64,000 nucleotides of DNA, taken from positions 496,001 through 560,000 of the forward strand of contig CAJTPW010000001.1 of the NCBI GenBank assembly GCA_910578465.1. The letters are read 5' to 3'. The stretch is from an uncultured Vampirovibrio sp. (GTDB lineage Bacteria; Cyanobacteriota; Vampirovibrionia; Gastranaerophilales; Gastranaerophilaceae). The notes beneath the pieces were generated by a model. It saw only the letters and a program-made list of their open reading frames with translations. It made no database searches and had not been told where the DNA came from. The translations under genes were made by a program, and so were the position numbers. Positions 14,763 to 24,576 of the stretch are shown here, piece after piece. Position 1 is the stretch's first letter; each line of letters begins with the position of its first letter.

Positions 14763-17700
14763 ATGAGTTTGAACAATATAAACAATCATGATATTCAAAA
14801 TACGCGGATGTATCCTGCAAATGCCGTTTCCCGAGGTTCTTCGGGCAATTCACCTTCTGTCGTATACGGCGCTTTTTCACCTGTTAACAACGGATATTAT
14901 TATTTCAATCCGCAAATTTCAACCATGCCTTCAACAAACGGCGTGACAAACCCTGTATACAGCCCTGTTTACGGGTTATATAATAATGTCATTAATCCGA
15001 ATTTACCTGTTTCATACAGCTTTCTTGGCACCGAAAAAACGCCGTACGGTGATGATATTTACCTTTATATGCTTCAAAACGGGCAAAAGGTTGCCATTAT
15101 GCCAAAAGAAGGCTCTACAATCGTCAAAACTTTTGTAGATTCAGGCTCAATGAATGAAACCGACTCAATCAGAGGGATAAGCCATTTTATTGAGCACAAT
15201 CTTTTTAACGGCAGCCAAAACCTTGCTCCGGGGCAATTTTTTAATGAAGTAAGCAAAATGGGGGCAAGTACAAACGCTTCGACAGACTATGCCCAGACGG
15301 ATTATTATATTGAATCTGCTCTAATGAGCGATTCTGATCTTGAAAAAACAATTTCCATGCATGCTGATATGATATCGCGCCCGCTTTTCCCGTCTGAGAT
15401 GATTGAAAAAGAAAAAGGCCCCGTGACTTCTGAAATCAGCATGGTGAATGATGATATGATAACCGTTGCCGCAAATGACGTTATAAGAAATCTTTTTCAG
15501 ATAAAGTCCGAATCGGACAACCTTGTTGCAGGCTCAATCCAAACCGTAAACTCACTCGACAGAGCAAAAGTTTCGGATTATTATCAAAGACACTACACGC
15601 CTGATAACCTCTATACTGTTGTTGTCGGGGATGTTGATCTTAAGAAAACCATGGAGCTTATCTCTAAAAATTTTACACAAAAGCCCGTGGCAAATTCTGA
15701 AAATCTTAGAACAAAAGAGACCTTAACCCCGATACAATCTTCCGTTCGTGTTGATTATAAATCTCCAAACGACAACTGCACCACAACCCTTGCGGCTTTT
15801 GCGGGCCCTGTTTCCGGAGATTTTAAAGGCAATATAAAAGCACAGGCGCTCGGTATATTTTTAACGGGAAGCGTAAATTCAAGGCTCACAAGGGGGCTTG
15901 AAGATGTGAACGGTTATGCCGATTTTCAAATGCAAAAAGTCGGACTCAAAAAAGAAGACCCGCAGGCATTTTTGTTTCAAATGGTAACGCCATCTGGTAG
16001 GGAGCAGGAAGCTCTGGATATTTTCTATTCGACGATTGAAAATCTTGCAGTAAATCCGCCGACTGAAAATGAAATGAAAATTCTTAAGAATAAAATTTTG
16101 AAATCAGTTGCAATTAATTTCCAAAATTCTTCATCAATTTGCGATACCATAGGTACAAGTCTTTTGGATGGAGATTTTAAGTCAATTTCAGAGTATAAAA
16201 ATGTGATTAATTCGCTTACCCCTTATGATATTCAAACTGCCGCAAGAAATTTCGTGGATTTAAACAAGGCTTCAATTGCGGTTGTGCACCCTGCAAATAT
16301 TTCCGAAGAGCAAATCGTAACCAATTATTCAAAAAGCAAATATTCGCTCCAGGCTCTGAATAACAGAGCACAAAATATTTCTATGGTAAAAACGGGCGGC
16401 GTTGTGGGCGGCCAGCTGTCTTTCGGTGCAAGGGATATTGCTGCAACCGATGTTGAAGAAGCGGTTTTGCCTGATAATACCCATGTTGTTTTGAATGATT
16501 ATCCTACAGAACCCTGTTATCTTGAATGGCGCTTAACATCCAAGGAATCCTTGCCTAAAAATCCTGCCGTACCTTATGTTTTAACCGAGCTTCTAAATAA
16601 CGGCACAGCTAAAAAAAGCAGGGATGAATTTATTTCCGATGCGGAACTCAACGGCGTGACTTTTGCTGCCGATTCAAACGGTTTTCAGATATCATTAAAT
16701 GCGGTTTGTCTTGAAGACGGCGTTTCAAAATCAATTGAGACTATGAAAGAAGCGCTTTATTCCCCGCGCTTTACGGAAGCGGATTTTAAAAAGGTTAAGG
16801 CTGATTTGGAAGCTTATTTCTATTCTTTAAGTAAGGACGCTTCAAATAATATTCTGGATAATTTATTCGGTGATTATTTTGCAAAGCCCGAAGTAATTCT
16901 TCAAGGGCTCAAAAACCTTACTTTAAATGACGTTATAAACCACTACAACAGCATGATGCAAAATTCAACCTCTGCTTTTGTTGTGAGTGCTCCGTTTAAA
17001 AACAGGCCGGAACTAAAAAATGAAGTGTTTTCAAAAATAAGTACGCCGAATATGTATTTTAAAAAGCTATTACCTGCATATACCCCTATTTACAATCGTT
17101 TTAAAGAAAACAGAATTTCTCAGGTTTTAATTGACACGGAAGAAAGAAATCAGGCACAGATAAATAAAACCTATTCTTTTAAAATGAGCGGAAACATTGA
17201 TGATGAAGTAAAGTTTGAACTTTTAAATACAATTCTTGGCGGTTCGCCTTCTTCAAGGCTTTTCCAAGATTTAAGAGAAAAACAAAAACTTGCATACAGA
17301 GTATCAAGCACGGTCCAATCTTTCGAAGACACGGGTGTTTTAACCATGTCTATTTTATCCACAACGGATGATAAAAAACAAAATGATATAAAATATGACA
17401 ATCTGCAAAAGTCTTTAATCGGGTTTGATGACCACGCGCAAAGGCTTATGATGGAGCCTGTGAGCGAGGATGAGCTCAATAGTGCGAAAATGATTTTAAA
17501 ACAAAGGTATGCAAGACAAACTGAACTTCCCGCTTCGAAAACAGCGCTGCTTGCAATGAATTTACACCAGCCATACGGTGTTAAAAGAATGGATGAATAT
17601 ATAAAGGCTATTGATAAGATGACCCCTGCCGATATTCAGGCTGCAGCCATGCATATTTTCTCAAATAAACCTCTGTATTCCATTCTTGCAAGCGAAGATA

Positions 17701-17780
17701 CCATAAAAAATCAGATGGGATATTTGAATACACTTGGCACCGTGCAAGGAGAAATCCCTGCACAGTCTTTAGCCGCATAG
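14763..17780 (+). CDS. M16-family zinc metallopeptidase (two tandem M16 halves)
   Basis: A 1005-residue protein with two M16 repeats. The N-terminal half (about 90-530) is catalytic: inverted zinc motif H141-F-I-E-H145 and downstream glutamates E217 and E224 in 'EKEKGPVTSEI'. The C-terminal half (about 560-1000) is the inactive partner that closes the chamber, with the 'SRLFQDLREKQKLAYRV' segment typical of M16. The first 85 residues are Asn/Tyr/Pro-rich low-complexity, with no clear signal peptide. M16 enzymes cut small peptides, including signal or bacteriocin peptides. The weak AGGTG 9 bases upstream supports this start. Followed by the convergent AsmA gene. Confidence 0.92.
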   Translation: MSLNNINNHDIQNTRMYPANAVSRGSSGNSPSVVYGAFSPVNNGYYYFNPQISTMPSTNGVTNPVYSPVYGLYNNVINPNLPVSYSFLGTEKTPYGDDIYLYMLQNGQKVAIMPKEGSTIVKTFVDSGSMNETDSIRGISHFIEHNLFNGSQNLAPGQFFNEVSKMGASTNASTDYAQTDYYIESALMSDSDLEKTISMHADMISRPLFPSEMIEKEKGPVTSEISMVNDDMITVAANDVIRNLFQIKSESDNLVAGSIQTVNSLDRAKVSDYYQRHYTPDNLYTVVVGDVDLKKTMELISKNFTQKPVANSENLRTKETLTPIQSSVRVDYKSPNDNCTTTLAAFAGPVSGDFKGNIKAQALGIFLTGSVNSRLTRGLEDVNGYADFQMQKVGLKKEDPQAFLFQMVTPSGREQEALDIFYSTIENLAVNPPTENEMKILKNKILKSVAINFQNSSSICDTIGTSLLDGDFKSISEYKNVINSLTPYDIQTAARNFVDLNKASIAVVHPANISEEQIVTNYSKSKYSLQALNNRAQNISMVKTGGVVGGQLSFGARDIAATDVEEAVLPDNTHVVLNDYPTEPCYLEWRLTSKESLPKNPAVPYVLTELLNNGTAKKSRDEFISDAELNGVTFAADSNGFQISLNAVCLEDGVSKSIETMKEALYSPRFTEADFKKVKADLEAYFYSLSKDASNNILDNLFGDYFAKPEVILQGLKNLTLNDVINHYNSMMQNSTSAFVVSAPFKNRPELKNEVFSKISTPNMYFKKLLPAYTPIYNRFKENRISQVLIDTEERNQAQINKTYSFKMSGNIDDEVKFELLNTILGGSPSSRLFQDLREKQKLAYRVSSTVQSFEDTGVLTMSILSTTDDKKQNDIKYDNLQKSLIGFDDHAQRLMMEPVSEDELNSAKMILKQRYARQTELPASKTALLAMNLHQPYGVKRMDEYIKAIDKMTPADIQAAAMHIFSNKPLYSILASEDTIKNQMGYLNTLGTVQGEIPAQSLAA

Positions 17781-17815
17781 GGATTTTTCCATTTGAATAT
17801 CTAAAATATTTTGCG

Positions 17816-20800
17816 CTATTGTGCGCCTGTATTGGTGTTTGTATTTTGGGGCACACTCTGGAATTTTAAGGATTTGATTGATTTCGGGTTTGTGATAAGC
17901 CCGTTTATTGCAACCTGAAAATTCTTTGTGTTTTCCGTTTCGCCTGTTGATAAGGGCGGTATGTTTGCTATATCTCCCGCAGCAATAGGGCCGAAGAGCG
18001 GGTTTGTTTTTTCTTTTATAATGCTTGTTACAATTTGCCCTGCGGTTTTTTGTTCGCTTTGAGCGGTCTCACCCGTATTGCCACCGTTTTGAGCGTTTTT
18101 AATCGCGCCGAGGATTGCAAGACCCGCTTGAACACCCTTGTTGTCGGCATATTTTGTACTTAAATTATCCGCCACCTTGTTTATGGCTTTTTCAGCGCTT
18201 GCGGTAGCTTTTTCAACCGTGCTCTGGATTTTATCCGTTCCAAGCGTTCCTAAGAAACCTGCAACTTTTGAAGACACTTTTCCTGTTATCTTTAGGTTTG
18301 CATGGTTATTTAAAATGTTGTAAGAACCTGTTGAATAAAGGCTCATATTCGGCCCTTGAGATTTAAAGTTTGCAACATTTGCAATACCGTTGCTAAAGGT
18401 TAAAAGCCCTGTTATATCTTTAAATTCCTGTGTATTTACGGAATTTACCTTTGATGTTATTGAACTTAATGATGAAGCAAAGGTGCCTGCCCCCATTACG
18501 TTTGCAGCATTTATAAATCTGCCGAAGCTTAAATTTTCACCATATTCGCCATCTTTAACATCAAATGAAACCGTGCCGTTTAATGTTCTCATTTGTTCTT
18601 CAAAGGTCGCTCCTGAAAGGGTGAGTTTTGCCTTACCTTGAAGAGTGCCGCTTTTAGCAAGTTCAATACCGAGAAAAGCTTTTGATGCGTCTTTTAGGGC
18701 AATGTTTTCAGCCTGCATATCAACGGCAATTTTTCCGTTCATTACATTATAAGAGCAGGTGCCATGAGCTGTTCCCTGTGCAAAAACGGCATTAAGGTTG
18801 TTTAAATTATAAACATTATTTAAAAGTGTGTGGTCATAAGTAATGTTTTCAACAATTAACCCGCCCGATTTTAACTTGTCAATTCTTGCGCCGCCTCCTT
18901 TTATAACTACACCGAGATCGGCAGGGGCTGCAGAGCTTCCTGATGATGCGGAAGGCGCAGGAGCAGGCATTGTGCTCATTGCTTTTTCTGCAAGCACAAT
19001 AAGGGCGTCGGTATCAATAAATCCTGAATTGTAATTTAAGCTGTTTATGGTTACACCCTTCAGGAAATTTAATGAAATATTAGCATCGCCCGCAAAGTCT
19101 GATTTTGCAACCCTGGCACCTTTGGCTTTAGCTGAAAGGGTTGTTTTGTTAAAGTTTAGGGCCAGATCTTCAAGCGTGAATCCAAAATCAGGATAATTCA
19201 GGTTTGTTATGCTGATATTTCCTGTGATTTCAGGTGAAAAAGCTCCGCCTGAAAGGGTTATGTCACCGCTTGCATCAAGACTTGTGTTTGCAAGAGGCGG
19301 AATTATTATGTTTGTTTTATTTGGAAGACTGATATTAAGACCTGATAAGACAGGTTCTTTTGCGTATATGTTTTTTATCTGTCCTTTTACGTTTGCAAGC
19401 TTTGTGCCGTTTGATTTTATAGCAGCTTCAACTAAATCCAAAACATCATTTTTTAGTGCCATATCAAGGTTCAGCGTGTTTTGTGCACCTCTGATTGACG
19501 GGATATCTATTATGCTTATGAAGTTTGCAGGGTCTGTAATTAAGCTGCCCGTGATTTTGATATTTTCAATTGTGCCTGAAACAAGTGCACTGTATGGCAT
19601 TGCTCCTTTATATAAAACACCTTTTCTGAATTCCTTTGGAATGAAGGCAAAAACGGTATTCGGGTGTACGTTTCCGTTTATTTTAATGTTCAATTGGGGC
19701 GCTGTCATATAGTTTGCAACATCCCCTGATACGTTAATTTTTGTGCCTTCAAGTGTTGCGCTTGCAGGCTGGATTATGATTTTTGACATATCTGCCGTGA
19801 TTTTTGCACTTGGAGCACTGAAATTCAGTTTCGGTTCAGGCATAGAAGCGCTTATATTTTTAACATTAATTTCCGCATCAATGTCATCCTTGCCTTTCGG
19901 GCGGGCAACAATGTTTATATCTTCAATTCCGATTGGCATTTTGGCGCTTTTTACAAACATTTTGAAATTGTTCAGGTTAATATCGGCCTTGGGTTTAATG
20001 TTTTTAAAATCACCTATAACGTTAACAAGAAGCTTTAAGGCGCCGTCCGTAAATTCAAAATCTGCAATATCTTTTTTATTTACGGCTTTAAATTCAACCG
20101 CAAGATTTACAAGATCCTTTATTTTTAGCGGATCTGATTGAATACTTAAATTTATATCGGAATTTGAGGCGATTTCACCCTTAATATCAAATTTTGCACC
20201 GTTCACAAGGGCGCTTGTATCTTTAATATTTAAAGCATTTTCGGAAAAATCCAAAAATGCGCGCATTTGGCTTAAATTTAAGCCTGCTTTGGGGTAAGCT
20301 ATGCTTCCATCAACCAGTCTTAATTCGCCGTCTGATTTTATTGTTTTAAAATTAGTGTTAAGGTCAAAGTTTCCTTTGATATAGCCCGTTGCCGCCATAT
20401 TTTTAATATCGTTTTCAATACAGCAAATGCTAAGAACCGCGCCAATTAAATCTTTTATGCTTTTAAGCGTGATTTTATCAGCCTTTAAATCCAAATCCAG
20501 TTTGGATTTTTTACCTGTTCTTACTGTGCTTTTGGTTTGAATTTTTTCTTCTTTTGATACAAATACTTCAGATAAAATATTTATGTCTCTATCTTTAAAA
20601 TTCAAATTTACGTAGCTGTCTGGAAGCTGAATATCGGCAAGTTTCAGGCTGAATTTTTGAATATTCAAATCACCTTTTGCCTTGAAATCTTCAATATTTT
20701 TAATATCAAGTTTTGTGTTGATATCCGCCCTTAAGTTGAAATCTTCAAGGGTCTTCAGGGGGTTAAAGTTTATATCGGGAAGTTCAAATTCTTCTTCCTC

Positions 20801-21616
20801 TTTTTTTGGTGCAGTTTCGCTTGCTGTAGTAATCTTTGGGAGTTTTGTTTTGAAATCGACATCGATATTAACAAATTTTGTGTCAGTATCTTCAATTCCT
20901 ATAAACCCTTCGGTTTTAATTGTTAAAGGGCCTTCCAGAGATTTCATTAAAAGGGAAGAATTATTTAGCTGTGCAATATAAGTTTTATTTACATTTTCAT
21001 CAATCAAATGAAGCGCGATTTTATTCGCTTTTACGTTAATATTTCTGATTTCAATCGGAAAATTGAACTCCGCTCCTTTGTTTTCTTCTTCCTGCTTCGG
21101 TTCCTGTGGGGTGGCAGCTTTTAGAATATTATCGACATATTCCATTACCGTATATTTTTTATCCTTTGTAAAAACAAGGTAAGCGTCTGCCGTATCTGCT
21201 TTTATATTATCCAGATTAATGTGCCCGATAAGTATTGTCGGCAGATTTATTTCAATTTCGGGCTTTGTTAAATTAAACAAGGGGGTATCATCTTTATAAT
21301 TTAAACTGATTTTATCAGCCTTTAACTTTACCCCGAATTTCAAGGTGGTGCCAAGTTTTAGGTTTTCTGCACCAAATTTAAAGCCGCTCATTTTTTCGAC
21401 TTCTTTTGAAATCATCGGTGTAAATTTATTTAAGTCTATAATATTTGGCAAAATAAGCAGAAATGCAAGATAAATTGCCGCAAAAACCCCCGCAAAAATT
21501 ACGGAGATTTTTTTAATTTTTTTCTTTTTTTCATCGCTTATATCTAAAATATTGCCTAATTTGTCTTTCAGACTGTCTTTTAAGCTTGTAAAATCCATAT
21601 TCACTTTTTCACTCAC
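17816..21616 (-). CDS. AsmA-family envelope protein
   Basis: A 1266-residue protein with a cytoplasmic N-terminus, one membrane helix (about 37-56) and a very long periplasmic region of repeating beta strands. The start of that region, 'IIDLNKFTPMISKEVEKMSG', is the AsmA signature, and residues 1010-1130 form the AsmA C-terminal domain ('ASKAFLGIELAKSGTLQGKAKL' region). AsmA-like proteins are thought to make hydrophobic grooves that carry phospholipid between the membranes. The last 120 residues are a Gln/Asn/Thr-rich tail. It is the last gene of the TonB-ExbB-ExbD-ExbD operon, 18 bp after exbD2, which ties it to an energised envelope process. Confidence 0.88.
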   Translation of the reverse strand: MSEKVNMDFTSLKDSLKDKLGNILDISDEKKKKIKKISVIFAGVFAAIYLAFLLILPNIIDLNKFTPMISKEVEKMSGFKFGAENLKLGTTLKFGVKLKADKISLNYKDDTPLFNLTKPEIEINLPTILIGHINLDNIKADTADAYLVFTKDKKYTVMEYVDNILKAATPQEPKQEEENKGAEFNFPIEIRNINVKANKIALHLIDENVNKTYIAQLNNSSLLMKSLEGPLTIKTEGFIGIEDTDTKFVNIDVDFKTKLPKITTASETAPKKEEEEFELPDINFNPLKTLEDFNLRADINTKLDIKNIEDFKAKGDLNIQKFSLKLADIQLPDSYVNLNFKDRDINILSEVFVSKEEKIQTKSTVRTGKKSKLDLDLKADKITLKSIKDLIGAVLSICCIENDIKNMAATGYIKGNFDLNTNFKTIKSDGELRLVDGSIAYPKAGLNLSQMRAFLDFSENALNIKDTSALVNGAKFDIKGEIASNSDINLSIQSDPLKIKDLVNLAVEFKAVNKKDIADFEFTDGALKLLVNVIGDFKNIKPKADINLNNFKMFVKSAKMPIGIEDINIVARPKGKDDIDAEINVKNISASMPEPKLNFSAPSAKITADMSKIIIQPASATLEGTKINVSGDVANYMTAPQLNIKINGNVHPNTVFAFIPKEFRKGVLYKGAMPYSALVSGTIENIKITGSLITDPANFISIIDIPSIRGAQNTLNLDMALKNDVLDLVEAAIKSNGTKLANVKGQIKNIYAKEPVLSGLNISLPNKTNIIIPPLANTSLDASGDITLSGGAFSPEITGNISITNLNYPDFGFTLEDLALNFNKTTLSAKAKGARVAKSDFAGDANISLNFLKGVTINSLNYNSGFIDTDALIVLAEKAMSTMPAPAPSASSGSSAAPADLGVVIKGGGARIDKLKSGGLIVENITYDHTLLNNVYNLNNLNAVFAQGTAHGTCSYNVMNGKIAVDMQAENIALKDASKAFLGIELAKSGTLQGKAKLTLSGATFEEQMRTLNGTVSFDVKDGEYGENLSFGRFINAANVMGAGTFASSLSSITSKVNSVNTQEFKDITGLLTFSNGIANVANFKSQGPNMSLYSTGSYNILNNHANLKITGKVSSKVAGFLGTLGTDKIQSTVEKATASAEKAINKVADNLSTKYADNKGVQAGLAILGAIKNAQNGGNTGETAQSEQKTAGQIVTSIIKEKTNPLFGPIAAGDIANIPPLSTGETENTKNFQVAINGLITNPKSIKSLKFQSVPQNTNTNTGAQ

Positions 21617-21634
21617 TTCCTTATCTTAATGTTT

Positions 21635-22039
21635 TTAAATTTCCGTTATTGAAATACTGTTAATTCCCGTATTTCTTGCTGTATCCATAAGTTTTACAAC
21701 AGCCCCGTGGTCACTATTTCCGTCCGCTTCTATCATAAGGCCCGCAAAGCTCCCTCCTGCCCCGCTTAATTCTCTTGTTTTTTCCTTAAGTCTCATAGCG
21801 AGGGCTTTTTCGGATATTTCTTCTTCGTCTATAAAATATTTGTTATCTTCCGTTACAACAACGGTAAGGATTTTGTTGTCATTCGGTTTGTCATCCGTTT
21901 TTTCAACATAATCGGGTATTGCAAGGTTTAAGCCCTGCTGGTCAAGCATTGGTGCGATTACCATCATTATGATTAACAATACCAGAAAGATATCCGTTAA
22001 AGGTGTTATGTTAATTTCATTAAAGGTCTGTCGTTTCAT
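21635..22039 (-). CDS. exbD: ExbD/TolR-family biopolymer transport protein (second copy)
   Basis: A 134-residue inner-membrane protein with one helix (about 14-33) and a periplasmic domain. The helix carries the proton-path aspartate in 'TPLTDIFLVLLIIMM'. ExbD forms the stator/motor with ExbB and passes proton-motive force to TonB. It lies 3 bp downstream of another exbD with which it shares a 79-bp identical stretch over the helix, while the periplasmic parts differ. Confidence 0.92.
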   Translation of the reverse strand: MKRQTFNEINITPLTDIFLVLLIIMMVIAPMLDQQGLNLAIPDYVEKTDDKPNDNKILTVVVTEDNKYFIDEEEISEKALAMRLKEKTRELSGAGGSFAGLMIEADGNSDHGAVVKLMDTARNTGINSISITEI

Positions 22040-22486
22040 TTTTTAGCTTTGCCCCTCTGTTTCGGCATTTTCTTCTTTTAATTTGTCCTGTTCTTTTTTA
22101 GATAACGGCTCGCCTGCAACTATAAGTTTCTCAAAACCTGCTGCCTGCGCTGCTCTCATAATCTTCATGATTTCAGAGCTTTTAGCGTGTTCATCCGCTT
22201 TAACAACCACTTCTTTTTTGTCTTCATCGGCTGCGCCTGATGTCAGCTGAACAAGTTTTTCTTCAAGCGCCGTTTCATCCTGAACTTTTTCACCGTTTAA
22301 AAAGAACTCGCCCTCTTTTGTTAAAGAAACCGTGGCATTCTTTTCTTCAACGGATAATCCCGAATTAATTTCAGGCATTTTAATATTGTTATCCGTTGAT
22401 TGAAAACTTGGTGCGATTACCATCATTATGATTAACAATACCAGAAAGATATCCGTTAAAGGTGTTATGTTAATTTCATTAAAGGT
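21949..22486. repeat. 79-bp identical direct repeat within the two exbD genes
   Basis: Positions 21949-22027 and 22408-22486 are identical at all 79 bases, including every third codon position. They encode the shared segment from 'TFNEINITPLTD' to 'MMVIAP'. The rest of the two genes is strongly diverged. This fits recent gene conversion or a duplication followed by replacement of the periplasmic part. Confidence 0.95.
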
Positions 22487-22525
22487 TGAACGTTTTTCGT
22501 TTTTACCTGTTGTCCTGATTGCCAT
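22043..22525 (-). CDS. exbD: ExbD/TolR-family biopolymer transport protein (first copy)
   Basis: A 160-residue inner-membrane protein with a basic cytoplasmic start (1-13), one membrane helix holding the key Asp in 'TPLTDIFLVLL', and a periplasmic domain ending in an acidic, Lys/Glu-rich tail. Pairs of different ExbD/TolR subunits beside one ExbB are known in several phyla and probably form a mixed dimer. It sits 22 bp after exbB and 3 bp before the second exbD. Confidence 0.92.
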   Translation of the reverse strand: MAIRTTGKNEKRSTFNEINITPLTDIFLVLLIIMMVIAPSFQSTDNNIKMPEINSGLSVEEKNATVSLTKEGEFFLNGEKVQDETALEEKLVQLTSGAADEDKKEVVVKADEHAKSSEIMKIMRAAQAAGFEKLIVAGEPLSKKEQDKLKEENAETEGQS

Positions 22526-22547
22526 TTTGCGTCCTTTTTAATGGTTT

Positions 22548-23195
22548 TTATAAAGCAATTGTGCCTGCATCATTCATCTTAATTTCTTCATCGGAATCGA
22601 TAAAGCTTAAGAATACAAGCTTAATTAATTTAAAGTCTGATTCAAAGCGGGTTACAACACTTTGGAAATAGTTGTATAAAATTACCGCAACGATTGCAAC
22701 ACCAAGACCGAATGCTGTAGCAATCAAGGCTGATGCGATACCTGTTGCAACTGCGGCAGACTGGTTACCCTGAACGGCTAAATCCTGGAAAGTGTAGAGA
22801 ATTCTGACAACCGTGCCAAACAACCCTAAAAATGGTGCTACACCGCCGATTGTACCTAAAATATTTAATCCTTTTTCAAGTTTTCTTGTAGCAAGAGATG
22901 ATGAAATATCATATGCTCTTGAAAAACCTGATCTTTGCTCGGTATAAATTCTAAGACCCTCATCTACCATTTCCGAAATTATGCCGCCAAGCTGAACGGA
23001 AATTCTTTGAGCTGCACCGATATTATTTTTTGCAAGCGCTTTTTGAAGGCTCTGAATAAATTCACCGATGTTTCTTTCGTTTTTTCTGTAGTAAACAAGT
23101 TTATTAATTGCAACCGCAATAACAAGCACCGAACAAATAAATATCGGGGTTAAAACGGGCCAGTCCATTTTCATTGATTCTAATAATAAATCCAT
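22548..23195 (-). CDS. exbB: ExbB/TolQ/MotA-family proton channel protein
   Basis: A 215-residue inner-membrane protein with three membrane helices (about 14-32, 112-135 and 148-172). 'LGTIGGVAPFLGLFGTVVRI' and 'GIASALIATAFGLGVAIVAV' are the conserved helices that line the ExbB pore around ExbD. It powers the TonB-like protein encoded just upstream. The length is normal for the short ExbB class. Confidence 0.95.
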   Translation of the reverse strand: MDLLLESMKMDWPVLTPIFICSVLVIAVAINKLVYYRKNERNIGEFIQSLQKALAKNNIGAAQRISVQLGGIISEMVDEGLRIYTEQRSGFSRAYDISSSLATRKLEKGLNILGTIGGVAPFLGLFGTVVRILYTFQDLAVQGNQSAAVATGIASALIATAFGLGVAIVAVILYNYFQSVVTRFESDFKLIKLVFLSFIDSDEEIKMNDAGTIAL

Positions 23196-23237
23196 AGCTT
23201 TATCCTTTATTTTTTCCTTATCTTCTATCTGCCTATT

Positions 23238-24458
23238 TTATCTGTAGCTTGCACCGAGTACGTTATAGTCAAACGTAAATTCAATATCTATATTGCTTCC
23301 CTTAAATTCGGGCGGAAGCGGTTTAAACGGTGCGGTAAGTTCGATTGCTGCTTTTGCGGCATCGTCGTTTGAAATTGAACCTGAAGATTTACTTACTCTG
23401 ATTGAAAGCAACCTTCCGTCTCTTCCTATCTTAAAGAGTACTACTACGCGTTTTGAAGCATCACCTTTCGGCGGGTTCCAGTTTCTTTTGATTCTGCGTT
23501 CAAGCTCGCGCATATACGGTCCCCAGTCGGGTGATTTGATTGCGTCAATTCCGGGAGGTCCTGACGGATTACCGGGGCCCGGATTTCCCATAGAGCCCGT
23601 GCCGTATCCTGTTCCTCTTGTGCCGGGTCTGCCTGTGCCGGAAGTTGTTCCGGAGCCTGATGAACCGCTTCCTCTTGACGGGGATAATTGCGGAGACGGC
23701 ATTCCCGTACCCGTTCCTCTTGAAGAGCCGCCGCCCTGTGCAAGGGTTCCCGTTGATATTCCGCTTCCTGCGGAAGGTCTTGGTCCTACAGGAGCTTCGG
23801 TTTTTGGAACAGCTACGCTGAACGGACTTTTTGGTGCCGTTGCAAGTTTTGGCATTGAGGGCCTTGGAGGTTCTGCGGTCGGTTTATAAACAGGCCTTTG
23901 CACCGGTGCTGTCGGTTTTGCGGGTTGCGGTGCAGGTTTTTGCACGGGTTTTTGTACCTGCGGTGCCTGTGTTTGAACAGGTTTTTGAGTCGGCTTTTGC
24001 ACTGTTTTTGGTGCGGGCGCAGGTTTTTGCACGGGTTGTTTCGGTGCAGGTGCGGGAGCAGGACTTGGCACCTGTGCAGGTGAGGGTGCCGGAGAAGGTT
24101 CCGATACACGTTTTGTCGGATCATGTTTTCCGCCGGCCCTTGAATTTCTGTCAGACCTGTATTTTGTATTTTTATCTATAGGATCAGCCTCGTTTGTAAC
24201 GATTACAAACTCAAGGTCTTTTTTCTTCCAATCGGGCCTGTCCGCTCTCGGTATTACGAGCCCCAAAAGAGTGAGTGCAAGTATGGTAAGCCAAATTAAA
24301 AATACACATAAAGGGTGTAATATTAAAGATATTATTAAGGATTTTGCGAAGGAAACCTCGTCTTTTGAATCATCAAAAGAGTTTGGCAGCGTCTTGAGCC
24401 CGCCTTTTGTCGGTTCGTCCGTATCCTCAAAATCAAATTTACTTCTTAACTGTGTCAT
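23238..24458 (-). CDS. TonB/TolA-like energy-transducing protein
   Basis: A 406-residue protein anchored by one membrane helix (about 37-68). A long Pro/Ala/Gln/Lys-rich spacer (about 115-225) follows, then a Gly/Ser-rich linker (230-305) and a C-terminal TonB/TolA domain (about 310-406) with 'LERRIKRNWNPPKG' and 'GRLLSIRVSKSSGS..ND.A..A'. It spans the periplasm and pulls on outer-membrane receptors or Pal-like partners using the ExbBD motor. It is the first gene of the operon. The Gly-rich linker, with few charges, is unusual beside the Pro-Lys spacer of typical TonB. A TolA-like role cannot be excluded. Confidence 0.9.
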   Translation of the reverse strand: MTQLRSKFDFEDTDEPTKGGLKTLPNSFDDSKDEVSFAKSLIISLILHPLCVFLIWLTILALTLLGLVIPRADRPDWKKKDLEFVIVTNEADPIDKNTKYRSDRNSRAGGKHDPTKRVSEPSPAPSPAQVPSPAPAPAPKQPVQKPAPAPKTVQKPTQKPVQTQAPQVQKPVQKPAPQPAKPTAPVQRPVYKPTAEPPRPSMPKLATAPKSPFSVAVPKTEAPVGPRPSAGSGISTGTLAQGGGSSRGTGTGMPSPQLSPSRGSGSSGSGTTSGTGRPGTRGTGYGTGSMGNPGPGNPSGPPGIDAIKSPDWGPYMRELERRIKRNWNPPKGDASKRVVVLFKIGRDGRLLSIRVSKSSGSISNDDAAKAAIELTAPFKPLPPEFKGSNIDIEFTFDYNVLGASYR

Positions 24459-24543
24459 GTTCTTCCGTTGTTTTTTTGTCTTTGACTATTATTTATTACA
24501 TATTCTTAACAAATAAAATAGCCTTACTTGCTAATTTGCTGTA

Positions 24544-24570
24544 TTAAGCCCCATAGGATAACGGGGCTTA
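24544..24570 (-). terminator. Terminator hairpin after the glycine-zipper protein gene
   Basis: TTAAGCCCC and GGGGCTTAA form a perfect 9-bp stem with a 9-base loop, just past the minus-strand stop at 24577. The T-tract is weak, so termination efficiency is uncertain. Confidence 0.6.
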
Positions 24571-24576
24571 ATTTGG

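Noticed and set aside
19209..19712. Plus-strand frames opposite the AsmA gene
   Set aside because: They are hydrophobic shadow frames of the beta-rich minus-strand protein and have no start signal or homology I recognise.
23293..23889. Long open frame on the plus strand opposite the tonB-like gene
   Set aside because: It mirrors the Pro/Gly-rich codons of the real gene, has no ribosome-binding site and no recognisable protein features.
23880..24110. Tandem-repeat or CRISPR-like region in the tonB-like gene
   Set aside because: The repetition comes from Pro-Ala/Gln-Lys codons of the periplasm-spanning spacer; there are no regular repeat-spacer units.
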